Source: Pseudomonadota bacterium
GTDB lineage: Bacteria; Desulfobacterota; Desulfovibrionia; Desulfovibrionales; Desulfovibrionaceae
Direction of reading: 5' to 3'
NCBI GenBank assembly: GCA_023390395.1
Contig: JAEWCY010000104.1
Span: forward strand, 1 to 28,354
Length of the DNA: 28,354 nucleotides
Both the position numbers and the translations under genes were made by a program. Position 1 is the stretch's first letter. The number at the start of each line of letters is the position of its first letter. The notes beneath the pieces were generated by a model. It saw nothing but the letters and a program-made list of their open reading frames with translations. It made no database searches and was not told the DNA's origin. Below are positions 25,064 to 28,354 of this stretch, piece by piece.

Positions 25064-26466
25064 ATGCCTTCTCCGCCGGCCGCGCGCTTGGCGGTCCGGG
25101 TTTCCCGGGCCTTGGCCATGGCCTCGCGCCGGGGCACGAACCGCCAGATGGGGCTCGTGGCCGAGGCGTGGACCTCCTTGGCGAAATTGAGCATGCCGAC
25201 AAAGCCTTCCAGGGCTTCCTTGCGCTCGTGGTTGTGGTCGCAAAAGCCGACCCCGAGCTTGTGGGCGATGGGCCGTTCCTTGACGCCGCCGACGAAGAGG
25301 TCGACGTCGAGCTCCTTCACGAACTTCGAGAGCTCCAGCGGGTTGGAGTCGTCCACGATCACCGTGCCCGGGTCGCAGATGGCGGCCAGCTCCTCGTAGT
25401 CCTCCTTGGTGCCGGTCTGGGAGCCGACCAGCACGACCTTCATGCCGAGATGCCGGAAGGCCTTGATGAGCGAGAAGGCCTTGAACGCGCCGCCGACGTA
25501 CACGGCCACCTTCTTGCCTTCGAGGTCCTGGCGGTACTTGCGCAGTTCGGGCAGGAGCTTGGAGAGTTCTTCGCGCACCAGGGCCTGGGTGCGCTCCACG
25601 ATGCCGGGATCGCGGTCCTTGAAGTGGTCGGCCACGGCGTAGAGCGAGTCGGCCATGTCCTCGATGCCGAGGTAGGACACGCGCAGAAACGGCGTGCCGA
25701 AGCGCTCCTTCATCATCTGGGCCAGTTCCATGGTGGCCCCGGAACACTGGACCACGTTGAGGGCCGCGCCGTGGCAGCGCTTGATGTCCGCCACCCGGCC
25801 GTCGCCGGTGATGTTGGCCACCACCTCCACGCCCATGCGCTTGAAGTATTCGCGGATGATCCAGATCTCGCCGGCCAGGTTGAAGTCGCCGAGGATATTG
25901 ACGGAAACGGGGCTGATGTCCGAGGTGTCGCCGGTGCCGGCCAGGGTGAAAAGCGCCTTGCACGCCGCGGCGTAGCCTTCGCGCTTGTTGCCCTTGAAGC
26001 CTTCGGACTGGACCGGGATGACCGGGATGCCGGTTTTGGCCGACACGTCGCGGCACACCGCGCCCACGTCGTCGCCGATGATGCCCACGATGCAGGTGGC
26101 GTAGACGAAGGCCGCATTGGGCTTGTAGCGTTCGATGAGTTCGAGCAGGGCGGCCTTGAGCTTTTTTTCGCCGCCGAAAATCACGTCTTTTTCCTGCAGG
26201 TCGGTGGAAAAGCTCAACCGGTGCAGTTCGGGGCCCGAGGAAAGCGCGCCCCGGATGTCCCAGGTATAGACAGCGCAGCCGATGGGGCCATGGACCAGAT
26301 GCAATGCGTCGGCGATGGGGTAGAGCACCACGCGCGAGCCGCAGAACACGCAGGCCCGCTGGGACACCGCGCCTGCGAGGCTGTCGCGGTTGCAGGCCAG
26401 CTCAAAGGGCCCTTCGCCCGTGCGGTGGATCTGGTCACGCCGTTCTTCGAAAATGGCCTGTTCCAT
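25060..26466 (-). CDS. nifE: Nitrogenase cofactor assembly scaffold NifE
   Basis: 468 residues. Homologue of NifD and partner of NifN. Cluster ligands fit C39 (RACVFCGSR), C64 (GPIGCAVYTWDIRG) and C125 (VYATCIVGIIGDDV); the cofactor-site Cys lies in NVVQCSGATMELA. AAAGGAG 6 nt upstream supports the start. It is the first gene of nifE-nifN-nifB, read from a clear sigma-54 promoter about 50 nt upstream. nifHDK, nifV and nifX are not in the window. Confidence 0.98.
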   Translation of the reverse strand: MEQAIFEERRDQIHRTGEGPFELACNRDSLAGAVSQRACVFCGSRVVLYPIADALHLVHGPIGCAVYTWDIRGALSSGPELHRLSFSTDLQEKDVIFGGEKKLKAALLELIERYKPNAAFVYATCIVGIIGDDVGAVCRDVSAKTGIPVIPVQSEGFKGNKREGYAAACKALFTLAGTGDTSDISPVSVNILGDFNLAGEIWIIREYFKRMGVEVVANITGDGRVADIKRCHGAALNVVQCSGATMELAQMMKERFGTPFLRVSYLGIEDMADSLYAVADHFKDRDPGIVERTQALVREELSKLLPELRKYRQDLEGKKVAVYVGGAFKAFSLIKAFRHLGMKVVLVGSQTGTKEDYEELAAICDPGTVIVDDSNPLELSKFVKELDVDLFVGGVKERPIAHKLGVGFCDHNHERKEALEGFVGMLNFAKEVHASATSPIWRFVPRREAMAKARETRTAKRAAGGEGI

Positions 26467-26512
26467 GAAGGCTCCTTTCCCCGGTCACCATCTGTCGGGG
26501 TCAGCGAGACTC

Positions 26513-26528
26513 TACAAGGATCGTGCCA
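26513..26528 (-). promoter_or_regulatory. Sigma-54 promoter of nifENB
   Basis: On the minus strand TGGCACG-ATCC-TTGTA: an exact -24 block and correct 4-nt spacing to the -12 block (TTGTA versus TTGCA). The predicted start is about 35-40 nt before the nifE ATG. It fits RpoN/NifA-type control of nif genes. Confidence 0.88.
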
Positions 26529-26548
26529 GACTATTGTGGATTGAATTA

Positions 26549-26582
26549 TCAGGCCTTTTTGCCTTTCCGGTAAAAAACCTGA
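26549..26582. promoter_or_regulatory. Imperfect inverted repeat upstream of the nif promoter
   Basis: TCAGG-C-CTTTTT-GCC faces GG-T-AAAAAA-CCTGA. It lies about 20-55 nt upstream of the -24 element. On the minus strand it also contains TGT-N10-ACC (26585-26570), one base from the NifA-site pattern TGT-N10-ACA. It may be an activator or bending-protein site. Confidence 0.35.
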
Positions 26583-26622
26583 CAAAATTGTACGGGGAAC
26601 GGCGACAGAAATGTAGAGCCGA

Positions 26623-26646
26623 GCACGCTTTGGTGCAAAAGCGTGC
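26623..26646. terminator. Hairpin after the TerC-family gene
   Basis: GCACGCTTT-GGTGCA-AAAGCGTGC, a perfect 9-bp stem 19 nt after the stop of the minus-strand TerC gene. It lacks a following U tract, so it is a weak terminator or 3'-end stabiliser separating this gene from the nif promoter. Confidence 0.5.
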
Positions 26647-26665
26647 CCCTTTGCCGCAGGCGGAC

Positions 26666-27355
26666 TCAGCTGTGGGCCGCGGCCCGCGCGCGCAGCCGGC
26701 CGATGACGACCACGCCCACCGCTCCCACGGCCTCGCCGGCATACACCGCGGCATGGCCCGGGGCGAGCAGGGAGGCGACCCAGGCGTCGGTGAGGATCAT
26801 CTCCGCCGCCACCTTGCCGAGCACGGCCGCGCCGAGCACGATGATGATGGGGTGGCGGTCCATGAGCCGCGACAGGGCTCCGGCGGCAAAGACCACGAAG
26901 GGAATGGACAGGCCCAGGCCGAACAGCAGCAGGGCGAAGTTGCCCCGGGACGCGCCGGCCACGGCCAGGATGTTGTCCGTGGACATGACCAGGTCCGCGG
27001 CCACGATGGTGACGATGGCCGCGAAAAACGAGGTGCAGGGCTTGTCCTTGCGGCAGGCGTCGCCCTCGGCGAAGAGCTTGACCGCGATGCCGGCCACGAG
27101 CAGACCGCCCGCGAGCTTGAGCCCGGGCAGATCGAGCAGCTGCGCCGCGACGAAGGTCAGCGCCACGCGCAGCAGGACCGCCATGCCTGCGCCCACGGCG
27201 ATGCCGCGCATGCGGACGGCATGGGGCAGGTTGCGCACGGCCAGGGCGATGACCACGGCGTTGTCGCCGGCCAGCACCACGTCGATGGCCACGATGCTCA
27301 GCAGTTGCAGGAAAAAATCCGCGGACAAGGAAAAACCGGCGAACAGATCGGACAT
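26666..27355 (-). CDS. TerC-family integral membrane protein
   Basis: 229 residues, about 7 membrane helices. The two family motifs are D25xxxxxDN (AIDVVLAGDNAVVIA, 25-36) and D121xxxSTDN (ADLVMSTDNILAVAG, 120-134), acidic pairs inside the membrane that probably bind a metal ion. Related YjbE/YkoY/Alx proteins export manganese and are often Mn-riboswitch controlled; no yybP-type riboswitch was recognised here. The start at 27355 fits GGGAG about 7 nt upstream; the longer frame is non-hydrophobic Arg-rich sequence. Single gene, divergent from the BtaA-like gene. Confidence 0.87.
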   Translation of the reverse strand: MSDLFAGFSLSADFFLQLLSIVAIDVVLAGDNAVVIALAVRNLPHAVRMRGIAVGAGMAVLLRVALTFVAAQLLDLPGLKLAGGLLVAGIAVKLFAEGDACRKDKPCTSFFAAIVTIVAADLVMSTDNILAVAGASRGNFALLLFGLGLSIPFVVFAAGALSRLMDRHPIIIVLGAAVLGKVAAEMILTDAWVASLLAPGHAAVYAGEAVGAVGVVVIGRLRARAAAHS

Positions 27356-27532
27356 GGGCGCTCCCTGGCAGGCCGGCTCTACCAGAGCGCGCCGGCGGGG
27401 GCAATGCCGCACGGCGCAATCGTCTTTTTTCCGTCACGCGTCCGTCGCCCGGGAGCGCGGCGCCCTGCGTACAAGGAGCCCTTGGCACCTTGTCCTCCAA
27501 CCCGCCGCAACCGCGCGCCCGATCCGCACACC

Positions 27533-28354
27533 ATGGCCAAAAATCTCCGCACCCGCGTCCAGGACGCCTTTTTCCGCTTCGTCCACGGCAACCGCCTCGT
27601 CTACAACACCTGCTGGGAGGACCCGCGCCTGGACCGGCAACTGCTCGGCCTGTCGCCCGATTCCCGCATCGCGGTCATCACCTCGGCCGGGGACAACGCC
27701 CTGGACTATCTCCTCGACGCGCCGGCCCGCATCGACTGCGTGGACGTCAATTTCCGCCAGAACGCCCTGCTGGAGCTCAAAAAGGCGCTGTTCGCCAACG
27801 CGACCTTCGAGGAGCTCTACGCCTTTTTCGGCCAGGGCGGCGATCCCGCCTGCGCAGGCATGTACGCCCGCATCCGCGAGGCATTGCCGGCCTACGCCGC
27901 GACCTACTGGGACCGCAACATCGACTATTTCAAGGCCGGGCGTTTTGCCCGCTCCTTTTACTACCATGGCGCGTCGGGCCTGGCGGCGTTCACGTTTTCC
28001 AAGCTCATAAGCGCCCTCAAGCCGGGTCTTCGCCACAACATCCGCCGCCTGCTCGACGCTGCGAGCCCCGAAGAACAGCGCCGCATCTTCGACGCCATCG
28101 AACCGGCCTTCTGGGACCGCGTCAGCCGCTGGCTCGTGGGCCGGCCCGAGACCATGGCCCTGCTCGGCGTGCCCCGGCCCCAGATCGCGCTCATCCGCGA
28201 GTCCCATCCCGGCGGCCTGGAAGGCTTCGTGCGCGACAAGATCCGGCAGGTCTTCACCGGCCCGGCCATGGCCGAGAACTATTTCTGGCGCGTCTACCTG
28301 ACCGGCCGCTACACGCGGCGCTGCTGTCCGGAGTATCTCAAGGCGGAAAACTTC
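27533..28354 (+). CDS. BtaA-like (DUF3419) protein, 3' end beyond the window
   Basis: 274 codons without a stop to the window edge. NRLVYNTCWEDPRLDRQLL (20-38) and ITSAGDNALDYLL (49-61), then IDCVDVNFRQNALLELKKAL (about 67-86), are the hallmark blocks of the BtaA/COG5379 family, with an SAM-binding Rossmann-like core (SAGDN; VDVN). BtaA moves the 3-amino-3-carboxypropyl group of SAM to diacylglycerol as the first step to betaine lipids; bacterial homologues are diverse and often not proven. A methyltransferase partner would be expected next, outside the window. ATG 27533 has no Shine-Dalgarno; an in-frame TTG at 27482 has AAGGAG 3 nt upstream and is an alternative start. Confidence 0.8.
   Translation, partial: MAKNLRTRVQDAFFRFVHGNRLVYNTCWEDPRLDRQLLGLSPDSRIAVITSAGDNALDYLLDAPARIDCVDVNFRQNALLELKKALFANATFEELYAFFGQGGDPACAGMYARIREALPAYAATYWDRNIDYFKAGRFARSFYYHGASGLAAFTFSKLISALKPGLRHNIRRLLDAASPEEQRRIFDAIEPAFWDRVSRWLVGRPETMALLGVPRPQIALIRESHPGGLEGFVRDKIRQVFTGPAMAENYFWRVYLTGRYTRRCCPEYLKAENF

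Noticed and set aside
23708..26056. 782-residue frame as an extended NifN
   Set aside because: The extra N-terminal part is an out-of-frame reading of nifE. NifN starts at the ATGA overlap at 25063.

Overview
The window is high-GC DNA, almost all coding, with short intergenic gaps, frequent 4-nt start/stop overlaps and good Shine-Dalgarno sites. Gene content (nifENB, modBAC, hrcA-grpE-dnaK with a CIRCE operator, a Tat-exported binding protein next to a NapH-like membrane ferredoxin, a PilZ/TPR pair) and the protein flavour point to a free-living anaerobic Desulfovibrionaceae sulfate reducer, probably a Desulfovibrio/Solidesulfovibrio relative. That placement is inference from recognition, not from a database search.

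Layout. 1-341 has no gene but is packed with hairpins, including a perfect 24-bp inverted repeat. 342-5172 (minus) is a translationally coupled envelope-glycan operon: a 1000-residue GT39-type membrane glycosyltransferase, a GmhB-like HAD phosphatase and a Wzx-like flippase. 5218-9756 (minus) holds mnmA, gatA, gatC and a lipoprotein of the LppC/periplasmic-binding type. 9887-13607 (minus) is the heat-shock cluster hrcA-grpE-dnaK, with CIRCE only before hrcA and intrinsic terminators after each gene. 13767-14129 is a small exported protein of unknown function. 14372-16923 is a FadR-type regulator divergent from a two-gene operon: a Tat-exported ModA-like binding protein and a polyferredoxin membrane protein. 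It converges on a lipase-like alpha/beta hydrolase (16920-17762) with overlapping stop codons.

17974-26466 (minus) is a nitrogen-fixation/molybdenum neighbourhood. It contains modB-modA-modC for molybdate uptake, preceded by a 41-codon small ORF with a sigma-54-like promoter, then a PilZ (YcgR-like) and TPR operon, then nifE-nifN-nifB for FeMo-cofactor assembly behind a clear sigma-54 promoter. The structural nifHDK genes are not in the window. 26666-27355 is a TerC-family membrane protein, divergent from a BtaA-like (DUF3419) gene that runs off the right edge.

The most interesting leads are: (1) the sigma-54-associated 41-aa ORF just upstream of modBAC; (2) two copies of a ~32-nt element, one at the predicted transcript start of the TPR-PilZ operon and one after its end, both able to present a UUCCUCCC (anti-Shine-Dalgarno-like) loop; (3) the binding protein/polyferredoxin pair with no ABC transporter; (4) an intrinsic terminator placed 30 nt before grpE, inside the CIRCE-controlled operon.
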